From: Aeromicrobium chenweiae
GTDB lineage: Bacteria; Actinomycetota; Actinomycetes; Propionibacteriales; Nocardioidaceae
Length of the DNA: 64,000 bases
Reading direction: 5' to 3'
NCBI RefSeq assembly: GCF_003065605.1
Contig: NZ_CP026952.1
Span: forward strand, 3,653,742 to 3,717,741
The translations under genes were made by a program, and so were the position numbers. Positions 1 to 11,712 of this stretch are shown here, one piece after another (position 1 is the first letter of the stretch; every line of letters begins with the position of its first letter). A model generated the notes under the pieces. The model was not told where the DNA came from. It did not search any database and was given only the letters and a program-made list of their open reading frames with translations.

Positions 1-466
1 CGGGCTACGACCTGGCCCGGCGCTTCGACGCCTCGATCGGGCACTTCTGGAAGGCCAGCCACCAGCAGATCTACAAGGTGCTGGGACGGATGGAGGGCGA
101 CGGCCAGGTCGCGTCAGTGGTCGTCCCGCAGGACGGCCGGCCCGACAAGAAGGTCTACGAGATCACCGACGCGGGACGTGAGGAGCTGGCCCGGTTCACC
201 ACCCGGCCGGCCCCCGTGGAGCCGTTGCGCAGCGCGTTCGCGGTGAAGCTGCGCGCGCTCCCGTTCGGCGACGCCGGCGCGATCGTGCAGGACGCGCGCG
301 AGCGGCGTCGCGCGCACGAGGAGCAGCTCGCCTACTACGCCGAGAGCGCCGCACGGTTCTATCCCGACCCCGAGCACCTGGGCGACGACGAGATCGGCGG
401 CTGGCTGGTGCTGCGCGGCGGCATCCTGGCCGAGGAGGCCGGCATCGCGTGGTGCGACGAGATCCT

Positions 467-488
<22 letters not shown>
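1..488 (+). CDS. PadR-family transcriptional regulator (5' end outside window)
   Basis: The reading frame is open from base 3 and ends at TGA 486-488, so the N-terminal part of the winged helix lies upstream of the window. The visible part begins GYDLARRFD and runs through HQQIYKVLGRMEGDG, the recognition-helix and wing region of PadR proteins, then YEITDAGREEL. A helical C-terminal half of the PadR C-terminal type (vir-like, dimerising) follows. PadR proteins are usually autoregulatory repressors of neighbouring genes. The ligand and targets cannot be told here. Its last 22 bases overlap the end of the convergent small membrane gene. Confidence 0.85.
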
Positions 489-3146
<2,658 letters not shown>

Positions 3147-3165
3147 CGCGGGCGATACTGGAGTC

Positions 3166-3690
3166 GTGACCACCCGGATCGTCCTGCTGCGCGCCGTGAA
3201 CGTCGGCGGGGCTCAGCTCCCGATGGCCGAGCTGCGGGCGATCGCCGGCGATCTCGGCGCCACGGACGTCTCGACGTACATCGCGTCGGGCAACCTCGTC
3301 GCCGACGTCCCGGACGATCCGAGGACGTTCGACCGGGCTCTGGAGCGGGCCGTCGAGGAGAGGTTCGGCTTCTTCCGTGACGTCATCTCGCGCACTCCCG
3401 AGGAGGTGGCCGCGGCGCTGGCAGCGCACCCGTTCGAGGTGCTGCAGCCGAAGTTCTCCTACATCTCGTTCCTGGCCGCCGAGCCCGACGCCGCCGCGAT
3501 CGCCAGGGCCGAGACGTACGAGACCGGCGACGACGACTGGCGGGTCATCGGTGCCGAGATGCACATCCGGTACGCCAACGGGGCGGGTCGCCCAGCCATG
3601 AAGGCCGACTCGATCGGCCGGGCGCTGCAGGTCCCGGGCACCGCCCGCAATCTCAACACCGTCACGAAGCTGGTCCAGCTCGCGAGCTGA
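3166..3690 (+). CDS. DUF1697 family protein
   Basis: The 174-residue protein starts at a GTG and begins TTRIVLLRAVNVGG, the signature opening of DUF1697, followed by MAELRAIAGDLGATDVSTYIASGNLV. The family is widespread and has no agreed biochemical function. The protein is cytoplasmic, without signal peptide or membrane segment. It follows the dienoyl-CoA reductase by 19 bases on the same strand and converges on the secreted protein gene. Confidence 0.85.
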   Translation: MTTRIVLLRAVNVGGAQLPMAELRAIAGDLGATDVSTYIASGNLVADVPDDPRTFDRALERAVEERFGFFRDVISRTPEEVAAALAAHPFEVLQPKFSYISFLAAEPDAAAIARAETYETGDDDWRVIGAEMHIRYANGAGRPAMKADSIGRALQVPGTARNLNTVTKLVQLAS

Positions 3691-3699
3691 CCCCTGGCG

Positions 3700-4992
3700 T
3701 CACCTCACCGTTCCGTGGAAGACCTTCGTGGCCGCGGCGGTCGAGCTGGTCCCCGTGTAGGAGATCGTGATGCGTCGCTTGCCCTTCGGAAGTCCCGACA
3801 GCTTCACGGCGCCCTTGCCCTTCACCAGGGTGACGGTCTTGGAGACCGTGCCCCAGCGGATCGTCGCCTGGCCGCTGGGCTTGCTGCCGGTCGCGGAACG
3901 CGTCACGTCGACCGCGATCTTGAGCGCACCCGTGCGCGGGGTCAGCTTCGCGCTGATCCTGGCCCGGGACTTGAGCTTGACCCGGATGCCGGAGACGTCA
4001 CCGCTCGCGATGTCGATCGCCGTGGCACTGGTCCTGGTGTCCCGCCGATCGAACCACTGCGAGGCCCACGGGGACGGCGCGTCCACCCGCAGGCGGTACC
4101 TGCCGTCGCGCAGCGGGCCGATCGTGAAGGCGCCGGTCGAGGACGACCCGTCGCCGGACGTCGTGTTGGTGCCGTCCCCGTACGCCGTCACGTCGGCGTG
4201 GTGGACGGGGCGGCCGGAGGTGTCCGTGACGGTGCCCGAGACGCGCCGTCCCTTGGTCGACATCACCTGCGGCTCGAGGCTCACCCGCTGCCCGGCGGTC
4301 ACCCGGATCGTCGTGCCGCCGCTGCCGGCGGGGCCGTTCGTGCCGTCGCAGTCCCGCTCGTAGTTGGTGCCCGGGATGTTGTCGTAGCACTGGGGGAAGT
4401 ACGTCCTGGACTCGTCGACGAATCCCAGGTAGAAGGTGCCGGCGGGGAGACCCTTGAGGGTGAACGTCCCGTCGGTGGCGGCCTTGACGCTCTCCGGGTA
4501 CGACAGCGGCAGGTCACGGTCCGGGTCGAGCTTGTCGAACGGACCGAACACGTTGACGCGCAGGCGCCCGGTGGGCAGCCCGTCGCCGCGCCGGACCGAG
4601 CCGGTGATGGAGCCCGCTCGCTTGAGCGTCGCGTTGCGGGTGACGGTCCTGCCGGGTCGGTCCTTGAACCGACGCGACGTGTTCACGATCCGGCCGGAGG
4701 GGTCCTTGATGATGATGGTGTGCCAGGTGTACTCCGGGTCGTCCGTGGCGAACCTGAACGAGTAGGCGCCCTTGCTGTTCGTGGTGTCGACGTCGAGGGT
4801 CTTGTTCTCGAACCCGTCGTCGCCGGTGAGGTGGAGCTCGACGCGCAGCCCCTTCACCGGCTTGCCGTCGAGGGTCATGACGCCCTTCACGGCGCCGGTC
4901 GAGGACGCGGCCGATCCGGGAGCGACGAGCCCCAGGGTCAGCAACGCGACCAGGACCGTCAGGAACGCTGACGTACGGGCGAGACGTTTCAT
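3700..4992 (-). CDS. secreted protein with carboxypeptidase-regulatory-like repeats
   Basis: The 430-residue protein has a clear signal peptide (MKRLARTSA, hydrophobic core, cleavage near APGSAA, about residue 29). Three beta-sandwich modules of the carboxypeptidase regulatory-like type follow, roughly residues 33-125, 126-235 and 243-340; each opens with a glycine/valine strand and a G-x-P-V/L-turn such as VTDTSGRPVHHADV. The C-terminal 85 residues look like another Ig-like domain (SGQATIRWGTVSKTVTLVKGKG). No catalytic domain is visible, so it is probably a structural or adhesive surface protein. It ends the minus-strand block before the sirtuin. Confidence 0.75.
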   Translation of the reverse strand: MKRLARTSAFLTVLVALLTLGLVAPGSAASSTGAVKGVMTLDGKPVKGLRVELHLTGDDGFENKTLDVDTTNSKGAYSFRFATDDPEYTWHTIIIKDPSGRIVNTSRRFKDRPGRTVTRNATLKRAGSITGSVRRGDGLPTGRLRVNVFGPFDKLDPDRDLPLSYPESVKAATDGTFTLKGLPAGTFYLGFVDESRTYFPQCYDNIPGTNYERDCDGTNGPAGSGGTTIRVTAGQRVSLEPQVMSTKGRRVSGTVTDTSGRPVHHADVTAYGDGTNTTSGDGSSSTGAFTIGPLRDGRYRLRVDAPSPWASQWFDRRDTRTSATAIDIASGDVSGIRVKLKSRARISAKLTPRTGALKIAVDVTRSATGSKPSGQATIRWGTVSKTVTLVKGKGAVKLSGLPKGKRRITISYTGTSSTAAATKVFHGTVR

Positions 4993-5046
4993 GAATCCTC
5001 CAGGGTGGACGTCCTGCGACCATAGGCGCGTTCTCGGCGGATGTCA

Positions 5047-5064
5047 GTGGGGAGCGCTCCCCAC
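5047..5064. repeat. 18-bp perfect palindrome
   Basis: GTGGGGAGCGCTCCCCAC reads identically on both strands. It lies between the divergent starts of the secreted protein gene (ATG at 4992) and the sirtuin gene (ATG at 5217). Its position suits a dimeric regulator's operator for either gene, but the binding protein is unknown. Confidence 0.7.
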
Positions 5065-5130
5065 CGTTGCGGGCACCGTCCCTTGCGGGCGCGGTGCTTG
5101 CGCCACCGTATGGACGGCTTCTGGGTCCCA

Positions 5131-5188
5131 GACGGTGGCAGATCCACCGCGCCCCGCGGGACGGTGGCAGATCCACCGCGCCCCGCGG
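5131..5188. repeat. two tandem copies of a 29-bp unit, each with two small hairpins
   Basis: Bases 5131-5159 and 5160-5188 are identical 29-mers. Each contains GGTGG-CAGAT-CCACC and CCGCG-CCC-CGCGG, two adjoining stem-loops. Upstream, GCCACCGT at 5102-5109 is complementary to ACGGTGGC at 5132-5139, so the whole block can fold into alternatives. It lies 28 bases before the sirtuin start codon, hence in its promoter or leader. Confidence 0.9.
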
Positions 5189-5216
5189 GCTCCCAGCGCG
5201 AACGTACGCTGGAGAC

Positions 5217-6014
5217 ATGGACGATCAGCTGATGGACGTCCTCGGCGACCGGCGCTGGCTGGTGCTCACGGGTGCCGGGGTCTCGACCGACTCGGGCATC
5301 CCTGACTACCGCGGGCCGGGGTCGCCGGTCCGGACCCCGATGACGTACCAGGAGTTCGTCCGCGAGCCCGAGGCCCGCCAGCGTTACTGGGCGCGGGCCC
5401 ACGTCGGCTGGAGCCGCATGCGCACCGCCGAGCCCAACGCGACTCACCTGCTGCTCGCTGATCTCGCCCGCGAGGGTCGGCTGTCCGGGCTCATCACCCA
5501 GAACGTCGACGGACTGCACACCCGCGCCGGCCACCCGGACGTCATCGACCTGCACGGTCGCATCGACCGGGTGATCTGCCTCGACTGCGGCCGGACCAGC
5601 CCCCGTGCCGAGCTGCACGAGCGCCTCTCCCGGCTCAACCCGGGCTACGAGCAGCGCATCGGCGAGATCGCCCCCGACGGCGACGTCGTGCTCGACGACA
5701 CCGCCGACTTCCGCGTCGCGCCGTGCTTGGCATGCGGGGGCAGGCTCAAGCCCGATGTGGTGTTCTTCGGCGAGAACGTGCCGAAGGACCGCGTCGCCCG
5801 CTGCTTCGCCCTCGTCGAGGAGGCCGAGTCGCTCGTCGTGCTCGGGTCGTCGCTGCACGTCATGTCCGGGCTGCGCTTCGTCCGGGCGGCCCACAAGCGG
5901 GGCATCCCGATCGTGATCGTCAACCGCGGGACGACGCGCGGTGACGACCTCGCGACCCTCAAGCTCGACGCCGGGTGCGCCGAGACCCTCACCGCGGCCG
6001 TCAGCGTCAGCTGA
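5217..6014 (+). CDS. Sir2-family NAD-dependent protein deacetylase
   Basis: The 265-residue protein carries the complete sirtuin signature. TGAGVSTDSGIPDYRG lies at residues 18-33 and TQNVDGLH at 94-101, with the catalytic His113 in DLHG. Four zinc-binding cysteines form two CxxC pairs (C121/C124 and C170/C173). Sirtuins use NAD+ to remove acetyl or longer acyl groups from lysines, in bacteria notably from acyl-CoA synthetases. Cytoplasmic. I chose the ATG at 5217, seven codons before the conserved fold begins; in-frame codons upstream run through the repeat block. The gene ends convergently with serA, overlapping it by 8 bases. Confidence 0.93.
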   Translation: MDDQLMDVLGDRRWLVLTGAGVSTDSGIPDYRGPGSPVRTPMTYQEFVREPEARQRYWARAHVGWSRMRTAEPNATHLLLADLAREGRLSGLITQNVDGLHTRAGHPDVIDLHGRIDRVICLDCGRTSPRAELHERLSRLNPGYEQRIGEIAPDGDVVLDDTADFRVAPCLACGGRLKPDVVFFGENVPKDRVARCFALVEEAESLVVLGSSLHVMSGLRFVRAAHKRGIPIVIVNRGTTRGDDLATLKLDAGCAETLTAAVSVS

Positions 6015-6022
6015 GCTGACGC
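6004..6022. terminator. 19-bp inverted repeat across two convergent stop codons
   Basis: GCGTCAGCT-G-AGCTGACGC is a perfect inverted repeat that includes the stop codons of both the sirtuin (6012-6014) and serA (6007-6009). It could act as a bidirectional terminator, although there is no T tract and the one-base loop would open the central pairs. Confidence 0.45.
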
Positions 6023-7263
6023 AGCCGGACCGTCTCGGGCAGCGACGCGAGCTCGCGCAGCACGTCGTCGCCGACCTCGTCCAGCACGTCGGTCAGGACG
6101 TAGCCGATCTCGCCGCGGGTCGACAGTGACTGCGCCTCGATGTTGACGCCGCACTCGCCGAGCAACCCGTTGATCCTGGCCAGGACGCCGGGTGCGTTGC
6201 GGTGCACGAGGGCCAGGCGGTGCTTGGAGGCGTCCGCCGCGAGGTTGATCTCGGGCATGTTGACGCTCAGCGAGGTGCCGCCGTACGACGCGTAGGACCG
6301 CAGCTTGGAGGCCACGAAGCGTCCGATGTCCTGCTGCGCCTCCTCGGTCGAGCCGCCGACGTGGGGGGTCAGGATGACGTTCTTGAGCCCGCGCAGGTCC
6401 GAGTCGAACGGATCGCCCTGGCGCTTGGGCTCGATCGGGAAGACGTCGACCGCGGCACCGGCGATGTGGCCGGACTCGAGGTTCTCCCGCAGCGCGGCGG
6501 TGTCGACGGCGATGCCGCGCGACAGGTTGAGGAACAGCGAGCGCGGCTTCATCTGCGCCATCTCGTCGGCGCCGAACAGGCCCGCGTTGCCGGGCCGGCC
6601 GTCGACGTGCAGCGTGACGACGTCCGAGACCGCGAGGAGCTCCTCGAGCGTCGAGCAGCGCTTGGCGTTGCCGAGCGCGAGCTTGTCGTCGATGTCGTAG
6701 AAGACGACCGACAGCCCGAGGGCCTCGGCGATGACCGACAGCTGGCTGCCGATGTTGCCGTAGCCGATGATGCCGAGCGTCCGACCGCGGATCTCGTGGC
6801 TCCCGGCCGCGGACTTGTTCCACACGCCGGCGTGCATGTCCGTCGACTTCTCGTGCAGGCGGCGGGCGAGCGAGATGATCTCGGCGATCGCGAGCTCCAC
6901 GACGCTCCGCGTGTTCGAGTACGGCGCGTTGAAGACCGCGATGCCCTGGCGGGTCGTGGCGGCCAGGTCGATCTGGTTGGTGCCGATGCAGAACGCACCG
7001 ATCGCGATCAGGTCCGGGGCGGCGGCCAGGACCTTCTCGGTGATGTAGGTCGTCGACCGGATGCCGAGCAGGTGGACGCCCTGGATCGCCTCGATGAGGT
7101 CGTCCTCGCCGAGCGCCCCGTCCCGCGTCTCGACCTGGAAGCCCTTGCCGCGCAGGAAGTCGGCGCCGTCCGTGTGGATGTTCTCCAGCAGCAGGACACG
7201 GACGTCGCCGTCCTCGAGTCGCGCGGTGGGGTACGGGTCTGTGGTCGTCATGGTCATCATCAT
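6007..7263 (-). CDS. serA: D-3-phosphoglycerate dehydrogenase
   Basis: The enzyme oxidises 3-phosphoglycerate to 3-phosphohydroxypyruvate with NAD+, the committed step to serine, glycine and one-carbon units. The 418 residues contain the NAD Rossmann motif (GIIGYGNIGSQ), the catalytic region SLFLNLSRG, the H-containing ILTPHVGGSTEEAQ, and a C-terminal ACT domain (HRNAPGVLARINGLLGECGVNIEAQ), where serine usually inhibits. The length and single ACT domain match the short E. coli type rather than the about 530-residue form common in mycobacteria. The start is the first of three consecutive ATG codons, 8 bases after GAAGG; ATG at 7251 is an alternative. A ZTP riboswitch precedes it. Confidence 0.92.
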   Translation of the reverse strand: MMMTMTTTDPYPTARLEDGDVRVLLLENIHTDGADFLRGKGFQVETRDGALGEDDLIEAIQGVHLLGIRSTTYITEKVLAAAPDLIAIGAFCIGTNQIDLAATTRQGIAVFNAPYSNTRSVVELAIAEIISLARRLHEKSTDMHAGVWNKSAAGSHEIRGRTLGIIGYGNIGSQLSVIAEALGLSVVFYDIDDKLALGNAKRCSTLEELLAVSDVVTLHVDGRPGNAGLFGADEMAQMKPRSLFLNLSRGIAVDTAALRENLESGHIAGAAVDVFPIEPKRQGDPFDSDLRGLKNVILTPHVGGSTEEAQQDIGRFVASKLRSYASYGGTSLSVNMPEINLAADASKHRLALVHRNAPGVLARINGLLGECGVNIEAQSLSTRGEIGYVLTDVLDEVGDDVLRELASLPETVRLRQLS

Positions 7264-7304
7264 CGCGGTTGCCTTCAGGTCAGCGGAACTCGGCTGACGT
7301 GGGG

Positions 7305-7383
7305 GCCCAGGCGAACGGTCCCGATGTCGTGATCGCAGCCGCTCCCCGGTGGTATCCACCTCAACGCCAGTCGCGCCTGCTGC
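7305..7383 (-). promoter_or_regulatory. ZTP (pfl-motif) riboswitch upstream of serA
   Basis: Read on the minus strand, the serA leader contains the conserved blocks of the ZTP riboswitch in order. These are GCGACTGGCG, then a GGTGG-ATA-CCACC hairpin, then CCGGGGAGC, then after a variable spacer CCGTTCGCCTGGGC (consensus CCGCCTGGGC). GCAGC at 7379-7383 can pair with GCTGC after the GGGGAGC block to close the first domain. The class binds ZTP/ZMP, which accumulate when 10-formyl-tetrahydrofolate is short, and turns on one-carbon and purine genes. SerA supplies serine for that pathway. Downstream, GTCAGC/GCTGAC (7279-7298) can form a hairpin directly before the ribosome site, a possible expression platform. 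Confidence 0.85.
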
Positions 7384-7392
7384 GCCGCAAGT

Positions 7393-7824
7393 CTAGCGCT
7401 GGTCGTAAGCGCCGGTGAACTGCTCGATCAGCTCGGGCGGGATCTGCTTGTCGAGGTTCGCGAGGCGCACCTGGCCCTGCGCGATCAGCCGGCCGTCCTG
7501 GTCCGTGGAGTCCAGGTGCCACAGCTGCTGGCTGCGACCGCGGTGGATCGGCGTCGCCGTCACGGTGATGGTGTCGCCGAGCTTCGCCTGGCGGATGAAG
7601 TCGGTCGAGTTGTTGCTGCCGACGACGATGCCCTTGCTGCCGAGCCAGATCTGGCCGGCGACGCTGGCGGTCGACTCGTGCACCGCGCAGTAGACGCCGC
7701 CGTGCGGGATGCCGAACGGCTGCAGGTGCCGCTCGCCGATCGTGAAGCGTGCGACGACCTTGTCGGGTCCTGCCTCGACGTGCTCGACTCCGAGGGTGCC
7801 GTCCAGTCCGGGGATCTCACTCAT
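7393..7824 (-). CDS. PaaI-type hotdog-fold acyl-CoA thioesterase
   Basis: The 143-residue single hotdog domain shows the PaaI/YdiI pattern. FGIPHGGVYCAVHESTAS contains the HGG turn before the long hot-dog helix, and strands DTITVTATPIHRGRSQQLWHLD and GRLIAQGQVRL follow. The family hydrolyses (hydroxy)aryl- or acyl-CoA thioesters in the cytoplasm; the substrate is not inferable. The gene ends only 10 bases before the serA riboswitch on the same strand. Either serA is partly read through from here, or the serA promoter lies inside this gene. Confidence 0.85.
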   Translation of the reverse strand: MSEIPGLDGTLGVEHVEAGPDKVVARFTIGERHLQPFGIPHGGVYCAVHESTASVAGQIWLGSKGIVVGSNNSTDFIRQAKLGDTITVTATPIHRGRSQQLWHLDSTDQDGRLIAQGQVRLANLDKQIPPELIEQFTGAYDQR

Positions 7825-7854
7825 GACCCCAGCCTAGGGACCCCTTGATCTGGG

Positions 7855-7869
7855 TACCCCCTGGGGGTA
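7855..7869. promoter_or_regulatory. CsoR copper-responsive operator
   Basis: TACCCCC-T-GGGGGTA is a perfect 15-bp inverted repeat with the G-tract pattern typical of CsoR operators, ending 11 bases before the csoR start codon. Apo-CsoR would repress the csoR-copZ-copA unit from here and Cu(I) would release it. The pairing of site and regulator rests on the family and the adjacency. Confidence 0.7.
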
Positions 7870-7880
7870 TCGTCAGCGGT

Positions 7881-8186
7881 ATGAGCACGGAACATCACGA
7901 CGCCGCCCCCGGCTACTCCGACGACAAGGTCGCCGTCCTCAAGCGGCTCAAGCGCATCGAGGGGCAGGTGCGCGGTCTGACCCGGATGGTCGAGGACGAC
8001 ACGTACTGCATCGACGTGCTCACCCAGGTCTCCGCCACCACGAAGGCGCTCGAGGCCGTCGCGCTGAAGCTGCTCGACGAGCACCTCGCGCACTGCGTGG
8101 TCAACGCGGCCCGCGCCGGCGGCGAGGAGGCCGACCTCAAGGTCAAGGAGGCGTCGGACGCCATCGCGCGCCTCGTCCGCTCCTGA
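7881..8186 (+). CDS. csoR: CsoR-family copper-sensing repressor
   Basis: The 101-residue all-helical protein has the DUF156/CsoR core, LKRLKRIEGQVRGLTRMVEDDTYCIDVLTQVSA, and the Cu(I)-ligand set Cys (in TYCID) plus His and Cys in LDEHLAHC. It represses copper genes until Cu(I) binds. The ATG at 7881 was chosen because an upstream start at 7845 would place the operator inside the gene. No good Shine-Dalgarno is visible, so a leaderless or short-leader transcript is possible. copZ and copA follow on the same strand. Confidence 0.9.
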   Translation: MSTEHHDAAPGYSDDKVAVLKRLKRIEGQVRGLTRMVEDDTYCIDVLTQVSATTKALEAVALKLLDEHLAHCVVNAARAGGEEADLKVKEASDAIARLVRS

Positions 8187-8214
8187 GCACCCACGTTCCA
8201 CGGAAAGGCATGAC

Positions 8215-8454
8215 ATGACCACCACCGACACCTACCGCGTCACCGGGATGACCTGCGAGCACTGCGTCGCGGCCGTGACCGAGGAGCTCTCCGCACTGGA
8301 CGACGTCACGTCCGTCGCGGTCGACCTGGTCCCCGGAGGCACGTCCACCGTCACCGTCGAGAGCAGCGCACCGCTCGACCCCGCGACCGTCGCCGAGGCG
8401 GTCGACGAGGCCGGGTATGCGCTCGCGGGTCCTCGCGACCTGCCGCTGGCATGA
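8215..8454 (+). CDS. copZ: copper chaperone, single HMA domain
   Basis: The 79-residue heavy-metal-associated domain has the GMTCEHC copper-binding CxxC near residue 12 and the betaalphabetabetaalphabeta pattern with YALAGP at its end. It shuttles Cu(I) in the cytoplasm to the CopA ATPase. A GGAAAGG-like ribosome site precedes the ATG. The stop codon overlaps the copA start (ATGA), so the two are translationally coupled, as is usual for copZ-copA pairs. Confidence 0.9.
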   Translation: MTTTDTYRVTGMTCEHCVAAVTEELSALDDVTSVAVDLVPGGTSTVTVESSAPLDPATVAEAVDEAGYALAGPRDLPLA

Positions 8455-10673
8455 CCAGGTCGGTCAAGCTCGACATCGCCGGCATGACGTGCACGTCGTG
8501 CGCGGCTCGCGTCGAGAAGAAGCTCAACCGGCTCGACGGCGTCTCGGCGACGGTCAACTACGCCACCGAGAAGGCGACCGTCGAGGCCGAGGACGGTGTC
8601 GAGGACCAGACCCTCCTCGACACCGTGGCCAAGACCGGGTACTCGGCCTCCGTGCGCCCGCCGGCCGGCGCGCCTCGCCACCACGACATGGGCGGGCACG
8701 ACATGGCCGGCCACGACATGGGCGGGCACGACCACGAGGGCCTGCACGGCGCGGCCTCGATGCTGCGGCGGCTCAAGGTCTCGGCCGCCCTGGCGATCCC
8801 CGTCGTGGTGCTGTCGATGGTGCCGGCCCTCCAGTTCGACAACTGGCAGTGGCTCGCGCTGACCCTCGCGTCCCCCGTCGTGGTGTGGGGCGCCTACCCG
8901 TTCCACCGCGCCGCCTGGGTCAACGCCCGGCACGGCGCCGTCACGATGGACACCCTCGTGAGCCTCGGCGTCGGGGCGGCCTGGCTGTGGTCGCTCTGGG
9001 CGCTGTTCATCGGCGACGCCGGCATGACCGGCATGAAGATGCACTTCGCGCTGCTGTCGTCCGCGGCCGGGCGCGACGAGATCTACCTCGAGGTCGCGGC
9101 AGCCGTCACGGTCTTCATCCTGGCGGGGCACTACCTCGAGGCGGATGCGAAGACCCGCTCGAGCGCGGCACTGCGAGCGCTCATGGACCTCGGGGTCCGC
9201 GACGTGGCGGTGCTGCGCGACGGCACCGAGACGCGGGTGCCGCTCGGCGACCTCCACACGGGCGACCGGTTCGTGGTGCGCCCGGGCGAGAAGATCGCCA
9301 CCGACGGCGTCGTCGAGGACGGCGCGTCGTCGGTCGACGAGTCGATGCTGACCGGTGAGTCCGTCCCCGTCGAGGTCTCGCCCGGGACCGCCGTCACCGG
9401 GGCCACCGTCAACCAGGACGGCCGGCTCGTGGTCCGGGCGACCGCGGTGGGCGCCGACACGCAGCTGGCCCAGATGGCCCGACTGGTCGAGGAGGCCCAG
9501 GAGGGCAAGGCCGACGTCCAGCGTCTCGCCGACCGCATCTCCGCCTGGTTCGTCCCGGCGGTCATCGTGCTCTCGCTCGGCACGCTCATCGCCTGGGTCG
9601 CGACCGGCCAGACATGGACCGAGGCGTTCACGGCGGCCGTGGCGGTGCTGATCATCGCCTGCCCCTGCGCGCTCGGCCTCGCGACCCCCACCGCCCTCAT
9701 GGTCGGCACCGGCCGCGGCGCCCAGCTCGGCATCCTGATCAAGGGCCCGCAGGTGCTCGAGTCGACCCGCACCGTCGACACCGTGGTGCTGGACAAGACC
9801 GGCACCGTCACGACCGGCGTCATGGGCGTGGTCTCGGTCGACCCGCTGCCCGGCGTGGACGCCGACGAGCTGCGTCGCGTCGCCGCGTCGCTCGAGCACT
9901 CCTCCGAGCACCCGATCGCCCGCGCGGTCGCGACGTTGGCCGAACCGGCGCCGGTCACCGACTTCACCAACCACGCCGGTTTCGGCGTCAGCGGCACGGT
10001 CGACGGTCACCGAGCGCTCATCGGGCGCCCCGCGTGGCTCGCCGAGCAGGGCGTCGAGCTGTCCCCCAGCCCGGCGACGACCGGCACCACGGTCGGTGTG
10101 GCCTGGGACGGCCGGCTGCGCGGCACCGTCACGGTCGGCGACTCGGTCAAGCCGTCGTCAGCCCGCGCGGTCGCCGACCTGCGGCAGCTCGGGCTCGAGC
10201 CCGTCCTGCTGACCGGCGACAACGACGCCGTGGCCCGCTCGGTCGCGGCGGAGGTCGGCATCGACCAGGTCATCGCCGACGTGACGCCGGCCGACAAGCT
10301 GCGGGTCGTGCAGAAGCTGCAGGGCGAGGGCCGGGTCGTCGCGATGGTCGGCGACGGCGTCAACGACGCGGCTGCCCTGGCGGCGGCCGACCTCGGGATC
10401 GCCATGGGCACCGGCACAGACGTCGCGATCCAGGCCTCGGACCTGACGCTCGTCAAGGGCGACCTGGCCACGGCCGTGGACGCCGTCCGGCTCTCGCGTG
10501 CGACCCTGCGGACGATCAAGAGCAACCTGTTCTGGGCGTTCGCGTACAACGTTGCCGCGATCCCGCTCGCCGCCCTGGGCTACCTGAACCCGCTCATCGC
10601 GGGCGCCGCCATGGCGTTCAGCAGCGTCTTCGTGGTCACCAACAGCCTGCGGCTGCGTCACTTCAAGGCCTGA
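8451..10673 (+). CDS. copA: Cu(I)-exporting P1B-type ATPase
   Basis: The 740-residue transporter pumps Cu(I) out of the cytoplasm. It has one N-terminal HMA domain (Cys14 and Cys17 in GMTCTSC), then a histidine/methionine-rich linker ([19 protein letters not shown]) at about residues 78-100. The TGES actuator loop, the CPC membrane metal site at residues 404-406, the phosphorylated Asp448 in DKTGT, the SEHPIARA histidine loop and the [10 protein letters not shown] hinge follow. All functional motifs are intact. It is the last gene of the csoR operon and overlaps the convergent epimerase gene by 11 bases. A decayed copy of its last third lies about 1 kb downstream. Confidence 0.95.
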   Translation: MTRSVKLDIAGMTCTSCAARVEKKLNRLDGVSATVNYATEKATVEAEDGVEDQTLLDTVAKTGYSASVRPPAGAPRHHDMGGHDMAGHDMGGHDHEGLHGAASMLRRLKVSAALAIPVVVLSMVPALQFDNWQWLALTLASPVVVWGAYPFHRAAWVNARHGAVTMDTLVSLGVGAAWLWSLWALFIGDAGMTGMKMHFALLSSAAGRDEIYLEVAAAVTVFILAGHYLEADAKTRSSAALRALMDLGVRDVAVLRDGTETRVPLGDLHTGDRFVVRPGEKIATDGVVEDGASSVDESMLTGESVPVEVSPGTAVTGATVNQDGRLVVRATAVGADTQLAQMARLVEEAQEGKADVQRLADRISAWFVPAVIVLSLGTLIAWVATGQTWTEAFTAAVAVLIIACPCALGLATPTALMVGTGRGAQLGILIKGPQVLESTRTVDTVVLDKTGTVTTGVMGVVSVDPLPGVDADELRRVAASLEHSSEHPIARAVATLAEPAPVTDFTNHAGFGVSGTVDGHRALIGRPAWLAEQGVELSPSPATTGTTVGVAWDGRLRGTVTVGDSVKPSSARAVADLRQLGLEPVLLTGDNDAVARSVAAEVGIDQVIADVTPADKLRVVQKLQGEGRVVAMVGDGVNDAAALAAADLGIAMGTGTDVAIQASDLTLVKGDLATAVDAVRLSRATLRTIKSNLFWAFAYNVAAIPLAALGYLNPLIAGAAMAFSSVFVVTNSLRLRHFKA

Positions 10674-11643
10674 GCTCGCCCAGCAGGGCGAGCTCGTCCT
10701 CGCGGGCCAGTCCCGCGCGACGGTCGCGGCGCAGGCCCCGCTCGCGCTCGTCCTCGAGCGTGTCCCGGAGCGAGTCGTCGATCGGGCGGCGGCGAAGCCC
10801 GAGGGCGAGGGCACGGGTGTCGTCCATCATCCCCATGCCGTGGTGGTCAGGCGGCAGCCAGAGCGGGAGCGACCGGGGCCCCATCCACTCCTCGACGTCG
10901 TGGGCGTGCAGCCAGTCCGGCCCCGCGGCGACCCGCTCGCCGGAGTGCCCGGCCACCGCGGCGGACCGGTCGATGAGCTCACCGACGGTCGTCGGCTCCC
11001 CGACGCCGTGCACGACGCCGGTCGCCCCGCTCCCGGCCGCGCGGACGATCCACTCGGCGAGGTCGCGCACGTCGATCACCTGCATGGGCTGGGTCGGCAC
11101 GTCGGGCACGAGGACCGGCCCGTCCCCCGCGACAGCGAAGCGCGACACGTAGTAGCCGTACCGGTCCGAGCGGTCCCCCGGGCCACCGATCAGCCCGGCG
11201 CGCACGACGAGGTGGGCGGGCAGCTCCCGCACGGACGCCTCGCAGGCGACCTTGCCCTCGCCGTACTGCTCCGGATCGGCGACGTCAGCCTCCAGGGGCG
11301 GCAGCAGCAGGGAGCCCTCCGACAGCGCGACGCTCTGGTCGGCGTACACCGAGCCGGTGGACACCAGCGTCCAGTGCGCGGCGAGGTCGCCGAGCGCGGC
11401 GACCGCCGACCGGACCTGCCCGGGCTGCCGTGAGACGTCGACGACCAGGTCCCACCGGCGTCCGGCGACCGCGTCGTAGGCGTCGGGCTCCTCCCGGTCC
11501 GCCTGCACGAACGTCACCTCGGGCGGCGCGTGGCCGGACTCGCCGCGGGCCAGGCAGGTCACCTCGTGCCCCTGGGCCGCCGCCGCACGGGCCACCTCGC
11601 CGCCGACCCATGACGTCCCACCCAGCACCAGCATCGAGCCCAT
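10663..11643 (-). CDS. NAD-dependent epimerase/dehydratase family protein
   Basis: The 326-residue short-chain-dehydrogenase-like protein opens with a Rossmann motif ([25 protein letters not shown]). VSTGSVYAD lies at the position of the catalytic Ser/Tyr strand, and YGEGKVACE provides the YxxxK pair. These atypical extended SDRs (isoflavone-reductase/epimerase-like) act on nucleotide sugars or small carbonyls; the substrate is unknown. The start could be ATG 11643 or the ATG at 11634. The gene sits between copA and the copA remnant, on the opposite strand, so it lies in the segment duplicated or rearranged with copA. Confidence 0.75.
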   Translation of the reverse strand: MGSMLVLGGTSWVGGEVARAAAAQGHEVTCLARGESGHAPPEVTFVQADREEPDAYDAVAGRRWDLVVDVSRQPGQVRSAVAALGDLAAHWTLVSTGSVYADQSVALSEGSLLLPPLEADVADPEQYGEGKVACEASVRELPAHLVVRAGLIGGPGDRSDRYGYYVSRFAVAGDGPVLVPDVPTQPMQVIDVRDLAEWIVRAAGSGATGVVHGVGEPTTVGELIDRSAAVAGHSGERVAAGPDWLHAHDVEEWMGPRSLPLWLPPDHHGMGMMDDTRALALGLRRRPIDDSLRDTLEDERERGLRRDRRAGLAREDELALLGELRP

Positions 11644-11712
11644 GCAGCCAAATCAATCACGACCACGCGCGGGCCGACAGGGGCGTTCACCATCGGCAGA
11701 ACCCCAGCACCC

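Noticed and set aside
5131..5188. Attenuator or T-box-like leader for the sirtuin gene
   Set aside because: No T-box, known riboswitch core or leader peptide could be recognised; only the repeats and hairpins are supported.
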